This document shows positions 1 to 8,781 of a stretch of DNA of 11,676 bases, piece after piece. The stretch comes from S012-113 sp039714715. GTDB lineage: Bacteria > Bacteroidota > Bacteroidia > Cytophagales > Cyclobacteriaceae. Position 1 is the stretch's first letter; each line of letters opens with the position of its first letter. The stretch spans positions 1 to 11,676 of the forward strand of contig JBDLIU010000141.1 in the NCBI GenBank assembly GCA_039714715.1, in the 5' to 3' direction. The notes beneath the pieces were generated by a model. The model was given only the letters and a program-made list of their open reading frames with translations, was not told where the DNA came from and did not search any database. The position numbers and the translations under genes are program-made.

Positions 1-303
1 TTCGTTTTCATAAGCCGAGTATTTAATCTCTTTACCCTTCTCACCAGAATCATCGTAAGTAAGCAACAATGGTTTTGAAAAGCGATAAATCCCTTCCCTA
101 AAAAAAACTGTTATAGATGAGTTGTCTTCCGGTTTTAATTTTCGCACCTCGTTGCGGGCTCGCTCAACTGTAGCAAAAGGCAATTCTATTGTGCCCGGGT
201 TATTGTCGTTACCCGATGGAGAGACAAAAAGTTCAACAGCACCCTGTTTCTTTAGTGAACAGGATGCAACAACAATTAACAGTATTATCAATATTTTTCT
301 CAT
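1..303 (-). CDS. Partial N-terminus of a lipoprotein beta-helix glycosidase (GH141/GH120-like)
   Basis: Only the first 101 codons are present; the gene runs off the left edge. It starts at ATG (301-303, reverse strand). It opens with a lipoprotein signal peptide: MRK, a hydrophobic run, and lipobox VASC with Cys15. Next come VSPSGNDNNPGT, then PFATVERARNEVRKL, then TVFFREGIYRF. This order is typical of secreted right-handed parallel beta-helix carbohydrate enzymes such as GH141 (fucosidase/xylanase) and GH120, and of related polysaccharide lyases. GH141 would fit the neighbouring fucosidase, but the catalytic part is outside the window, so the family is an inference. The gene has the same strand as the PUL and is probably its continuation, now separated from the fucosidase gene by an IS66 insertion. 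No Shine-Dalgarno is seen; the upstream DNA is AT-rich, as usual in Bacteroidota. Confidence 0.75.
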   Translation of the reverse strand, partial: MRKILIILLIVVASCSLKKQGAVELFVSPSGNDNNPGTIELPFATVERARNEVRKLKPEDNSSITVFFREGIYRFSKPLLLTYDDSGEKGKEIKYSAYENE

Positions 304-495
304 TCTATAATAAAATTACTTAATTCATTTTACATCATAAATAGTAAATATTCAGGTCTAAATTAGTGTGTTTTCCCAAAACTTAAAAAATAATTTTTAT
401 TGTTGATAAAGTATGCCCTTCGCAGGTAAAAATGTTAATATTTATCTCTTCATTTTAGCTTCTATCTGTCAGGATTATAGAACTTGTGCAATACA

Positions 496-1863
496 ATGCA
501 AGGTCAACAAGACATACACGGGCTAGTTGCTTTTTTGGTTAATCAGGTCAATGAATTAAAGCAAGTTATTGAAGGACTCAAATCTGAGAATGAAGAACTC
601 AAATCCAGGTTAGCAGACTACCAGGCCAAAAAGAACAGTAATAATAGCAGTAAGCCACCATCAAGCGATTTTGGCAACATAAAGAAAACCAAAAGCCTTA
701 AAAAGAGCAGCGGGAAAAAAGTTGGTGGACAGCCCGGACATAAAGGCAGTTCAATGAAGATGGTGCCAGATCCTGACTTCACAGAAGAACACCATCCGTC
801 ATATTGTAATTGTTGCGGCAATGGCCTTTCCGGGATTGAACCTGAGCTTTTCGGGAAACGCCAGGTTGTGGATATGCCAGAGATTAGAGTAACAGTAACA
901 GAGCACCAGGTTTACAAAAAGGCCTGTAGTTGTGGCTGTGTGTCAAAAGGAGGTTATCCTACAGGAGTTGATGCCCCCGTCAGTTATGGAAAAAACACAC
1001 AGGCACTGGTTGCATATTTAAGTGCCAGGCAATATGTTCCTTAAAAAAGGCTGGAAGAAATGCTGAGGAGTGTATTTGGCCTGAATATCTGCCAGGGAAG
1101 TATCAAAAATATTTTAGACAAGACAAGTGATAAGTTAGTGCCAATGTATGAAACGATCAGAAAGTCTGTTTTAAATAGCCCTGTCGTTGGCGGTGATGAA
1201 ACCAGCGTAAACATTAATGGGAAAAATCATTGGGTATGGACATTTCAAAATGACAAGGCTACATTTATAGGTATTCATTCAAGAAGGGGATATATGGCAA
1301 TTGAAGATTTGATGCCGGAAGGTTTTGAGAATACAACAATTGTAAGTGACTGTTGGGCTTCTTATTTTAAAACAAATGCAAAGTCCTACCAAATATGCAC
1401 TGCCCATATCTTAAGGGAACTACAATACCTTACTGAAAGATATAAAAATCAAACATGGTCTGGCAGAATGGCCAGGTTAATTAAACTGGCATTAAAAATA
1501 CACCGGTCCCAGAATAATGGACCCGGCATTATAAGCCGGATAACAACCATGCTGGAAAAATTTCTAAATGAGGTTATTGATAAATCATTCAAGAAAATAG
1601 TAGCGTTCCAAAACCGGTTGATAAAATACCAGGATTACCTTTTTTTGTTCCTGAGAAATGAACTTGTCCCTTCTGGCAACAACGGTTCTGAGAGGGCTAT
1701 CAGGAATTTTAAGGTAAAACAAAAAGTCAGTGGGTTTTTTAAAACCAATAAAGGTGCTGCAAACTATGCAATACTGAGGTCGGTTTGTGACACAGCAATT
1801 AAAAATAACCAAAACCCTTTAACTCCTTTCATATTAGCAGCTGCTTACGGTTGTCCTGAATAG
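496..1863 (+). pseudogene. tnpC: IS66-family transposase (TnpC), interrupted by an in-frame stop codon
   Basis: This is the DDE transposase of an IS66-type insertion sequence, which catalyses cut-and-join of the element ends. Translated from ATG 496 it gives 455 residues with one TAA at codon 183 (1042-1044); the frame is the same on both sides, so this is a point nonsense change and not a frameshift. Seen in order: an N-terminal coiled coil (about 15-45), the IS66 hallmark NSNNSSKPPSSD (47-58), a basic linker, a Cys-rich zinc-finger-like part (CNCC at 104-107, CSCGC at 144-148), then the catalytic region. DDE candidates are D234 (VGGDETSV), D285 (VSDCW) and E399 (GSERAIRN), with the family motif TAHILREL between D and E. 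A TTG start at 484 is possible. The stop follows QYVP, where relatives usually have an aromatic residue before KRL; TAA could come from TAT or TAC. The gene opposes the PUL. It is most likely inactive unless the stop is read through, or the two halves are made separately (second ATG at 1060). Confidence 0.88.
496..1863 (+). mobile_element. IS66-family insertion sequence (ends not resolved; minimum extent)
   Basis: The transposase places an IS66-type element between the fucosidase gene and the beta-helix gene. No accessory tnpA/tnpB-like genes precede it, so it is either the short single-gene kind or a trimmed copy. I compared 304-495 with 1864-1901 and found no convincing terminal inverted repeats or 8-bp target duplication. 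TATTCAG occurs at 349-355 and again at 1903-1909 but is only 7 bp, and no matching ends accompany it. The given limits are therefore those of the transposase gene only. Confidence 0.6.
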
Positions 1864-1869
1864 ACACAG

Positions 1870-1893
1870 ATATTCTTTAGAAAATATTTTTTT
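1870..1893 (+). terminator. Possible weak terminator after the IS66 transposase
   Basis: Just after the transposase stop, ATATT (1870-1874) can pair with AATAT (1883-1887), followed by an unbroken run of T ending at 1893. The stem is short and all A/T, so this is weak. It might serve the transposase transcript. Confidence 0.25.
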
Positions 1894-1901
1894 GATCTCA
1901 A

Positions 1902-3410
1902 CTATTCAGCTTGTTTAAAGATGCCAAATTCAGAAAGTTCCGGTGTTAATCGCGATTGACTTATAACAAGCCTCAATTTTGTTGTTGTTACAGGATCAAC
2001 CCTTAAAATACGTTTATAACCAATAGTTGTTCCTGTCCCAATTGTTTTCCAGCTTTCATTTATTTCTGCTTCTACATTGAATTCTTCAACACGCTGTCCC
2101 ACATTAATATTCTCCTGCAAGCAAACCAGATCAAAAGTCTTTGCTTCTTTTAAATGAAATTCAACAATTCTTTTTCCTTTATTTTCAACTGTTATTGATG
2201 TGCTGAGTTCACCATCAACTAAAACAATACTATTAATCTCAGCTCCACCATTAAAGACTTTAGCTCCTCTTAATAAATTCAAAGAAAAAGTTTTGTCTAG
2301 TTTCTCTCTCCATCTTTGTAGTGTCAAGACATCATTTTCATGAATTAATCCACGTTTATCAGGAGGTAGATTTAACAACAACAAAGAATTCTTCCCAACA
2401 GAACAGTAAAAAATATCCAGTAACTTATTCACTGATTTTACCTTTTCATCTTGATTTTGGTGATAGAACCAACCCGGACGTATAGACACATCAACTTCTG
2501 ATGGATACCACACCAATTCATTGGATTTAAAAAGTTTATATCTGCTTCCCAAGTCTTCTGAAGTTGGTTTTACCTTAGGACGAAATAATCCTTCCTTTTG
2601 TTGTGACCGTTCGGCAATCAAATCCTGATTTTGATAAGCCACTGGAACAACACTCCATTCAGTATCCCGTCCATAGCCAGATTCTGTACCAACCCAACGC
2701 ACATCTGGACCAGTAATAGCAATGACAGCTTCCGGAGCTAGATTCCTGATTGTTTGATAATATCTTTCCCAATCGTAAATTTGCTTCTTTCCATTAGGAC
2801 CTTCTCCACAAGCACCATCAAACCAAACCTCTTCAACTTTTCCATACTCTGTTAAAAATTCAGTTAATTGGTTTACATAATAATCATTATAAGCATCAGT
2901 TCCATAAGTCTCCTCATGCATATCCCATGGAGAAAGGTATACCCCAAATTTTAAGTTCATCTCCTTACACGCGTCAGCTAATTCCTTAACAACATCACCA
3001 TTCCCATTTTTCCATGGACTGTTTTTCACAGAGTGCTCTGTAAACTTACTTGGCCAAAGACAAAATCCATCATGGTGTTTAGCGGTAATCATAACCAGTT
3101 TCATTCCGGCGTCCTTACACACCTTCGTCCATTGTCGGGCATCTAATTTTGTAGGATTGAATAAGGCTGGGCTTTCATCCCCTTTTCCCCACTCCCGATC
3201 AGTGAATGTATTTATCCCAAAGTGAATAAATGCTGTCAGCTCCATCTTCTGCCAGCTGAGCTGCCTCTTTGCGGGAACAAGATTTGCTGCCTTTAGAAGA
3301 ATTTCATTGTCTGATTCTTTATCTGAAATCTTTACAAACTGCCTATATGACTGAGCTCTTACACTAAAGAAAGCTAGAAGTAGGAACAAAGTGGGTAAAA
3401 TTATTTTCAT
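1902..3410 (-). CDS. Secreted alpha-L-fucosidase, GH29 (subfamily B-like)
   Basis: A retaining exo-glycosidase that releases terminal alpha-L-fucose. The start is set at ATG 3410 because it gives a clean signal peptide (MKIILPTLFLLLAFFSVRAQ); a TTG 21 bases upstream would add seven residues. The mature protein has the GH29 (beta/alpha)-barrel: HFGINTFTDREWG near residue 63, ITAKHHDGFCLWP near 108, LSPWD near 159, and the nucleophile motif VWFDGA with Asp198. Glu243 (VGTESG) lies 45 residues after the nucleophile, the spacing I recall for the acid/base of subfamily B enzymes such as BiAfcB. Such enzymes usually favour alpha-1,3/1,4-fucosyl branches. The last ~110 residues form a beta-sandwich ending ELSEFGIFK, the usual end for this group, so the 502-residue protein looks complete. 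The gene follows susD after a hairpin and shares its strand, so it is probably in the same transcript. Substrate linkage is inference. Confidence 0.93.
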   Translation of the reverse strand: MKIILPTLFLLLAFFSVRAQSYRQFVKISDKESDNEILLKAANLVPAKRQLSWQKMELTAFIHFGINTFTDREWGKGDESPALFNPTKLDARQWTKVCKDAGMKLVMITAKHHDGFCLWPSKFTEHSVKNSPWKNGNGDVVKELADACKEMNLKFGVYLSPWDMHEETYGTDAYNDYYVNQLTEFLTEYGKVEEVWFDGACGEGPNGKKQIYDWERYYQTIRNLAPEAVIAITGPDVRWVGTESGYGRDTEWSVVPVAYQNQDLIAERSQQKEGLFRPKVKPTSEDLGSRYKLFKSNELVWYPSEVDVSIRPGWFYHQNQDEKVKSVNKLLDIFYCSVGKNSLLLLNLPPDKRGLIHENDVLTLQRWREKLDKTFSLNLLRGAKVFNGGAEINSIVLVDGELSTSITVENKGKRIVEFHLKEAKTFDLVCLQENINVGQRVEEFNVEAEINESWKTIGTGTTIGYKRILRVDPVTTTKLRLVISQSRLTPELSEFGIFKQAE

Positions 3411-3444
3411 TTTGTAGTATTCGGTTTTCAATAATTATTCAATT

Positions 3445-3477
3445 ATAAAGGGGATTCAGACCATGAACCCCCTTTAT
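3445..3477 (-). promoter_or_regulatory. Strong hairpin between susD and the fucosidase gene
   Basis: ATAAAGGGG (3445-3453) pairs with CCCCTTTAT (3469-3477), and inside it TTCA (3455-3458) pairs with TGAA (3464-3467); a single A/C mismatch separates the two helices and the loop is GACCA. On the PUL strand no run of U follows, so it is not a classic terminator. Intercistronic hairpins after susCD are thought to protect the abundant susCD message from 3' decay or to lower expression of downstream genes; that role here is inference. Confidence 0.7.
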
Positions 3478-3494
3478 TCATTAGTTTAATTCTC

Positions 3495-5147
3495 CTACCA
3501 ACCTGGGTTTTGATCCCAACCTGTTAATTGTAATTCCTGCAAGGGAAGAGGGAAAAGTATGTGTTTTTCCGAAAAATTACGGTCCGAAGCAAGGTCCTTT
3601 ATGATAAATCCATCGGTATCAGTTCCATGTGCCGTTATCGTTTCGATCCCAACACCCACATTTTTCCAATCACTGTTATCCCATTGAATACTTTTCATTG
3701 CCTGCGTCATTTCCTGAACAGCAATCCCCCATCGTTTTAGATCTTCGAGGCGTTCGCCTTCAAACATTAATTCAACTGTACGTTCCCTTCTGATCTCGGT
3801 AAGCATATCAAGTTCATTTTCATTTACCAAAGTATTTGTTAATGGTGCAATTTTACCTCTAGCACGAAGAACATTAATAGACCGATCCAGGTCAGCATCC
3901 GAGATTGAGCCTTCTTTCTCATATTTTGCTTCGGCATAAATCAAGAGTGCTTCAGGATAACGGAATACTTCAATATCGCTATATTCTTTCTGCCATTCAG
4001 CTCTATCAGTACCTTCACCATTAAACTTCCAGGTTCTGTAACCTGTGGAATTTCGGTTAAAGTAATTAACTTCAGCGTCAATATTGGCTGGTCCGTTATT
4101 TGTCCAAACTACATCCCCGTGTTTAACAACTGACTGAATTAAACGATGATCCCTGTTTTCAAACTCTGAAGTATAAGTTCCATATCCCTTAAATAAAAGT
4201 GATTTATCAATCGGAAGCCCATCAGAACATAAATACATATCAACCGCTTTCTTAGTTGCACTTAAACTCTGTGCTTCATTAGAAGCACCATGCATCTTCA
4301 AGTCTTTTCTGTAAACAATTGCCAAAATCTTTTCGGGTTTTACTCCTATTGTCTCATCATCTGCATCAGGATTCCAAAAAAGCTGACGATAACAATCGTC
4401 ACCATGCTTGTCATACAATGCATATTCATTACTGTTAATCACAGCATTGGAAGCATCAATGGCAATTTGCAACCTTTCGTCGACTTTAGAACCGCCATTA
4501 TATTTTGACCATGTAGCTTCAAAAAGAGCAATTTTGGCTAACAAAGTTTGGGCTGCACCTTTAGTAATCCGTCCCAGTTCTGCAGCCGGCATTTCACTAC
4601 GCAATGGCAAATCACTGATTGCCAGTTGTAAATCCTGAATACAAAAATCAATTACTTTCTCACGGGATTCCCGTGGACCTTTTAATTCTTCTGATTCAAT
4701 ATCAAGGATCTTTGTAATTAAGGGCACATCTCCATAATTGCTAACCAAACGGTAATAATTAAAAGCCCTGAAAAAACGAGCCTCGCCAACATACCGCTTA
4801 GCGTCAACATCGGGATTAGCTTCAGCTCGCTGAATCAGGTAATTATTGGCGCGTAACTGGTCAAAGGTTGTATTCCAGAAGCCATCATTATCCAGTGGAA
4901 GGTTATTTCCAGTACTAACTGAATTTACACCTTCTCTACGCATTAAATCAGAGTCAAGTTCCCTTTCACGGTACGGTAATGAACTGTAAAAATAATTTGC
5001 AGCCAAACGATAATCTTCTGTTGTTTTCCAAAATGAGTCATCAGAAATCTGATCTGGTGGAAATAAATCGAGTTGTTCATCACAGGCATTGCAAAACAGT
5101 AGCGTAATGAACAGAAATATTGGTAATAAATTTTTCATAATTAACAT
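3495..5147 (-). CDS. susD: SusD/RagB-family outer-membrane glycan-binding lipoprotein
   Basis: The surface lipoprotein that caps the SusC barrel and binds glycan for import. It has 550 residues from ATG 5147, or 547 from the second ATG at 5138. The second start gives a more usual signal peptide (MKNLLPIFLFITLLF) with lipid attachment at the Cys of CNAC; the 5147 start lies only 2 bases after the susC stop, the 5138 start 11 bases. Family signs: N-terminal DLFPPDQISDDSFW, helical repeat segments with YVGEARFFRAFNYYRLV (119-135) followed by YGDVPLI, the C-terminal RagB/SusD part with RYPEALLIYAEAKY and EIRRERTVELMFEGERLEDL, and the classic ending ILFPLP then QNPGW. Length is normal. Ligand specificity in SusD proteins is not readable from sequence; fucosylated glycan is guessed from the neighbouring fucosidase. 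It is co-transcribed and likely translationally coupled with susC. Confidence 0.95.
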   Translation of the reverse strand: MLIMKNLLPIFLFITLLFCNACDEQLDLFPPDQISDDSFWKTTEDYRLAANYFYSSLPYRERELDSDLMRREGVNSVSTGNNLPLDNDGFWNTTFDQLRANNYLIQRAEANPDVDAKRYVGEARFFRAFNYYRLVSNYGDVPLITKILDIESEELKGPRESREKVIDFCIQDLQLAISDLPLRSEMPAAELGRITKGAAQTLLAKIALFEATWSKYNGGSKVDERLQIAIDASNAVINSNEYALYDKHGDDCYRQLFWNPDADDETIGVKPEKILAIVYRKDLKMHGASNEAQSLSATKKAVDMYLCSDGLPIDKSLLFKGYGTYTSEFENRDHRLIQSVVKHGDVVWTNNGPANIDAEVNYFNRNSTGYRTWKFNGEGTDRAEWQKEYSDIEVFRYPEALLIYAEAKYEKEGSISDADLDRSINVLRARGKIAPLTNTLVNENELDMLTEIRRERTVELMFEGERLEDLKRWGIAVQEMTQAMKSIQWDNSDWKNVGVGIETITAHGTDTDGFIIKDLASDRNFSEKHILFPLPLQELQLTGWDQNPGW

Positions 5148-5149
5148 GT

Positions 5150-8100
5150 TTAAAATTTAACTTGAATGCCAAAAATGTAATTTTTCGAAAGAGGATAGTG
5201 CCCTCCAAAAACATTAGGATATTCAGGATCAAAACCTCCAGAAATATCATGGATAGTAAACAGATCAGAACCATTAAAATATATTCTGACATAATCCAGT
5301 TTTGCTTTACTAACTATCTTTTTTGGGATTGTATACCCAACAGCAATATTTTTAACGCGTGCATATGCCCCATTCCAGGCACGTAACTGGCTATCTCGCC
5401 AGTTCCATGTGGCAGTTTGCCCAAGGGTAATTCTTGGATTATCAGAATCACGTGCTTCAGTAATCAAAACACCATTAACATCAACCAGTTCTTCTGTAAA
5501 TCCCCAATTATGGTACATAGCGTTCGGCTTATGCCATCTGTTCCTTTTACCTTCATAAGGCAACGCAAATCCATCTGCACGTACGGTTCTTTTTCCAACA
5601 CCATTGATATAAATATTTACATCGAAGTTCTTCCAGCTGGCACCAAGGTTGACACTGAAATTATAGCGTGGAGTTGTTGTGCCAAGAAAGACAAGGTCAC
5701 CGTCATCACCATCATCCCCATAAGGATCAATTCGCCCATTACCATCTACATCACGAAACATCGCGTCGCCTATATCCAGCGCTGTGTTTATATTCTCCAG
5801 CTTTTTGTATTCATCGAGTTGCTCCTGTGTTTTAATTACGCCTGCATAGTCATAACCAAAATACGAATTAATCGGATATCCCAGTCGAGCACTGTTTATA
5901 CCAACAAAATAAATATCATCACCGCCTTTTTTAGTGACTTCATTTTTACTGTCAAAAAATACACCCTTTACATAGTAGCTGAAATCCCCAATTTTATCTT
6001 TCCACTCCAGAGCCAGTTCATAGCCATTAATGGTTAGTTCTCCTGTGTTTACCTTTGGTGCTGTTGCTCCAAGTATTTCAGGGAAAGCCTCGGCGATTAA
6101 CATATTTTGGTTAACCTTGTTATAAACTTCTACCGTACCGGATAACCTTTGATTCAGAATGGAAAAATCCAACCCGGCATTCTTGATGACTACCGTTTCC
6201 CAAGTGGCATTGACTGCAGGCATAATGCCCAACGAAGCAGCAGATTCCACAGTGCTTGAACCAAACGGTATCTGCCCGCCAATGTTAATATTTTGCACAT
6301 AATTGTAATTACTTGCAATACGTTCGTTTCCAGTTTCTCCAACTGAGATACGTAACTTCAAATTATCAAAAACATTCAGACTTTTAATAAATTTTTCTTC
6401 AGATATGCGCCAGGCTCCAAGAATCCCACCAAAGTTCCCCCAACGTAAATCAGGATGGAATTTTGAAGAACCATCTCTTCTGAAGTTTCCTTCTATCAAA
6501 TACTTACCTTTATAATCATAGCTTAATCGCCCAAAATATGATAAAATAGACCATTCATAAGCACCACTGTCATTAAATTGTTGATCCGCATCACCAAGAC
6601 CCAGATGAAAATTTGTATTGCCAACTATTCCAAGTCTCCAGGCACTAAAATTTGAAAATTTCTCATCTTCGAAAGCTGTACCTATAGTTGCTGAAACATT
6701 ATGTGCTTCATCAAAGGAGGCTTTATAGTCTAAGTAGTTTGTTATGTTTTTATAGAGTGCATCTGAATTAAAAAATTCAGCCTTATTAGGAGTGTTACGA
6801 ATAGTAAAAACAGTGCCATCCCAACGATGACCAGAGTAGGTTTTCCAGCTTTTTTCCTGATTATAGAAGGATTGGTTAAAAGCAGTTTGATTTACAAAAC
6901 GAAGTCCTTCCAGAATTTTTACGGTTGTTGTAAAATTGGTACGAAGGTTAGCCCTGCGTCCGTAGGTATCACCTTCTTGTTCTAAATTTTGAACAGGATT
7001 ACCGAACCCCCCCCAAAATAAATAAGTTGCCCCATCTTTAGCATAAGTAGGTTGAATCGGATTAGCTTTCTCATAACGATTTATAATATCCGAATTATTA
7101 AGTGGCTCATCAATTTCATTCCGTTCAACACCAACTTTTGCATCAAAATTTATCCAATCTGCTATTTCCCAAAAGTATGATAATTTGACATTGTATTTTT
7201 CACTGACATTATTGTTTATCTTAAAGAAACCATCATCACGGTTGTACCCTAACGAAAAACGGTAGTTTGTTTTATCACCACCTCCACTAACACTTAATGA
7301 ATAGTTTTGGTTAGAACCATTAGCAAACAAATGTTCCTTCAGGTCTGATTCTTCATAGAACATTCTACGCCCGGCAGGATTACCAATGTTTTGAGCCCAG
7401 TCATCAACACCTTGTTGTCCAGTACCGTTAATCAATTTGTCATAATACTCGTTTGGAAACCACCATGGGGTTGGCCTGCCTTCATTCATCTCGGCTTCGC
7501 GATGAAGCTCTGCGTACTGAAGAACAGTTGGTTGGTCCCATGTATCCTGAGGAACCTTGACAGTATAACCAACATTTAGATCAAATGTAGGCTTTCCTTT
7601 TATCCCTTTTTTAGTTGTTATTAACATGACCCCACCTGCTGCACGAGAACCGTATATGGCTGCAGACGCATCTTTTAAAACATTGACAGTTTCAATATCG
7701 TCGGGATTCAAAAGGTCTAAGGATCCTTCTATACCATCAACAAGTATCAATGGGCTGTTTCCTCCATTAATTGAAGAGATGTCTCTAACAGTCAAATCAT
7801 AATTTTCACGTCCTGGCTGACCACTGGTACGGGTTACTGTCAGGCCAGGCAGAACACCTTGTAGTACATTTGAGATTGTTGTCGCCGGCGATGACTTAAC
7901 TAAACCTTCAGCTTGCACAACTGAAATTGCCCCTGTTAATGTTGCTTTAGATTTAGTACCATATCCAATTGCTACAACCTCTTCCAACCCAATAGCATCA
8001 GCCTTCATGGTTGCATTTAATGTTGTTTGGCCGCCAACCTCAATCTCCTGTGTAAGCATTCCCACAAACGAGAAACGGAGAATCGCTCTATCAGGAATAT

Positions 8101-8617
8101 TTGAGATAGTGTAGTTACCATCCATATCGGTAACTGTACCCTGGGTTGTACCTTTTACAACCACTGTAACCCCGGGCAATGGTTCGCCTTGTGCATCGGT
8201 TACTGTACCAGAGACGGATGATTGTTGCTGAGTTACCTTTGTCGGGTTTGCTTCAGTTAAAGCAATTTGGCGATCTTCAATTCTATATGTTATTCCTGAA
8301 TCTTTAAAAATCTCATCAAGAATATTGGTTACCGACTTGTTTTCGCAATTTATGCCTCGCCTTTGGGTTACATCTATAACCGTCTGGTCGAACATAAAAT
8401 AAAATTCGGAATTATCTTCAATTTCTTCCAGTATATTAATGATTGTTTCATTCTTAAAATCAAGGCTTAACCGGGTTGTCTGAGCATAAGTATCTAACGC
8501 AAATGCCTGTGTGATACTGACCGTTATTAAAAACAAAACAATCCTCATAACTTTAAATATTTTTGACCTCCAGGCATTATTAATGCCGGAAATCGTTATA
8601 CAACATTTCTTTTTCAT
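5150..8617 (-). CDS. susC: SusC/RagA-type TonB-dependent outer-membrane transporter with N-terminal STN signalling domain
   Basis: Imports oligosaccharides across the outer membrane using TonB energy. It has 1155 residues from ATG 8617. In order: a long N-terminus with signal peptide ending near TYAQ (46); an STN domain (about 49-120), the part that contacts FecR in transenvelope signalling; a carboxypeptidase-regulatory-like beta-sandwich (about 135-205, beginning SVSGTVTDAQGEPLPGV); a TonB-box-like VVAIGYGT (214-221); the plug with SusC motifs LVDGIEG, NVLKDASAAIYGSRAAGG and LITTKKG (292-338); then the beta-barrel ending in FGIQVKF. A dockerin-like calcium loop D-x-D-x-N-x-x-x-D is at D956, D958, N960 and D964, followed by the acid-rich DDGDDGD. 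The STN domain together with the upstream fecR and sigma genes marks this as a signalling SusC. Full length and intact. It overlaps no other gene; susD follows after 2 or 11 bases. Confidence 0.97.
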   Translation of the reverse strand: MKKKCCITISGINNAWRSKIFKVMRIVLFLITVSITQAFALDTYAQTTRLSLDFKNETIINILEEIEDNSEFYFMFDQTVIDVTQRRGINCENKSVTNILDEIFKDSGITYRIEDRQIALTEANPTKVTQQQSSVSGTVTDAQGEPLPGVTVVVKGTTQGTVTDMDGNYTISNIPDRAILRFSFVGMLTQEIEVGGQTTLNATMKADAIGLEEVVAIGYGTKSKATLTGAISVVQAEGLVKSSPATTISNVLQGVLPGLTVTRTSGQPGRENYDLTVRDISSINGGNSPLILVDGIEGSLDLLNPDDIETVNVLKDASAAIYGSRAAGGVMLITTKKGIKGKPTFDLNVGYTVKVPQDTWDQPTVLQYAELHREAEMNEGRPTPWWFPNEYYDKLINGTGQQGVDDWAQNIGNPAGRRMFYEESDLKEHLFANGSNQNYSLSVSGGGDKTNYRFSLGYNRDDGFFKINNNVSEKYNVKLSYFWEIADWINFDAKVGVERNEIDEPLNNSDIINRYEKANPIQPTYAKDGATYLFWGGFGNPVQNLEQEGDTYGRRANLRTNFTTTVKILEGLRFVNQTAFNQSFYNQEKSWKTYSGHRWDGTVFTIRNTPNKAEFFNSDALYKNITNYLDYKASFDEAHNVSATIGTAFEDEKFSNFSAWRLGIVGNTNFHLGLGDADQQFNDSGAYEWSILSYFGRLSYDYKGKYLIEGNFRRDGSSKFHPDLRWGNFGGILGAWRISEEKFIKSLNVFDNLKLRISVGETGNERIASNYNYVQNINIGGQIPFGSSTVESAASLGIMPAVNATWETVVIKNAGLDFSILNQRLSGTVEVYNKVNQNMLIAEAFPEILGATAPKVNTGELTINGYELALEWKDKIGDFSYYVKGVFFDSKNEVTKKGGDDIYFVGINSARLGYPINSYFGYDYAGVIKTQEQLDEYKKLENINTALDIGDAMFRDVDGNGRIDPYGDDGDDGDLVFLGTTTPRYNFSVNLGASWKNFDVNIYINGVGKRTVRADGFALPYEGKRNRWHKPNAMYHNWGFTEELVDVNGVLITEARDSDNPRITLGQTATWNWRDSQLRAWNGAYARVKNIAVGYTIPKKIVSKAKLDYVRIYFNGSDLFTIHDISGGFDPEYPNVFGGHYPLSKNYIFGIQVKF

Positions 8618-8655
8618 AAATTTGTTCTGATTTGTATTATTAATTCAAATTGTTT

Positions 8656-8683
8656 TTGCCTCCGGGTTCGAATACAGAGGCAA
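8656..8683 (-). promoter_or_regulatory. Hairpin in the susC leader
   Basis: TTGCCTC (8656-8662) pairs perfectly with GAGGCAA (8677-8683), leaving a 14-base loop that contains the palindrome TTCGAA. It lies about 40 bases before the susC start. No run of U follows on the coding strand. It may stabilise or control the susC 5' leader; function is unproven. Confidence 0.45.
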
Positions 8684-8699
8684 TAAAAAAGTTTACAAG

Positions 8700-8727
8700 G
8701 GAGATGTTTACAGCATCTCCTTTTTTT
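8700..8727. terminator. Terminator-like hairpin between fecR and susC
   Basis: GGAGATG (8700-8706) pairs perfectly with CATCTCC (8714-8720) around a 7-base loop. On the plus strand seven T follow at once, the textbook intrinsic terminator shape, yet no plus-strand gene precedes it. On the minus strand, the direction of fecR and susC, the stem is flanked by a run of A before it and by TTTTTT (8685-8690 complement) some 9 bases after it, so it could end or attenuate fecR transcription before susC. This agrees with susCD having its own induced promoter. Confidence 0.6.
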
Positions 8728-8781
8728 GTACGTTCTGTTTATTTTTCCATAAGCATAAGATTTTAAGTTTAAGTTTGATTT

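Noticed and set aside
386..398. A near -7 box (AAGTTTTG on the minus strand) before the left partial gene
   Set aside because: First base differs from TAnnTTTG and no -33 partner is visible at the right spacing.
1038..1050. A-rich run (TTAAAAAAGG) as a programmed frameshift site in the transposase
   Set aside because: The reading frame is the same before and after the stop, so slipping one base would not restore it.
349..1909. TATTCAG at 349-355 and 1903-1909 as a target duplication of the IS66 element
   Set aside because: Only 7 bp where IS66 elements make 8, the second copy overlaps the fucosidase stop, and the inner ends share no inverted repeat.
5417..6037. A 206-codon plus-strand open frame inside susC
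   Set aside because: It is a shadow of the susC coding sequence on the other strand, with low-complexity Ile/Asn-rich translation and no motifs.
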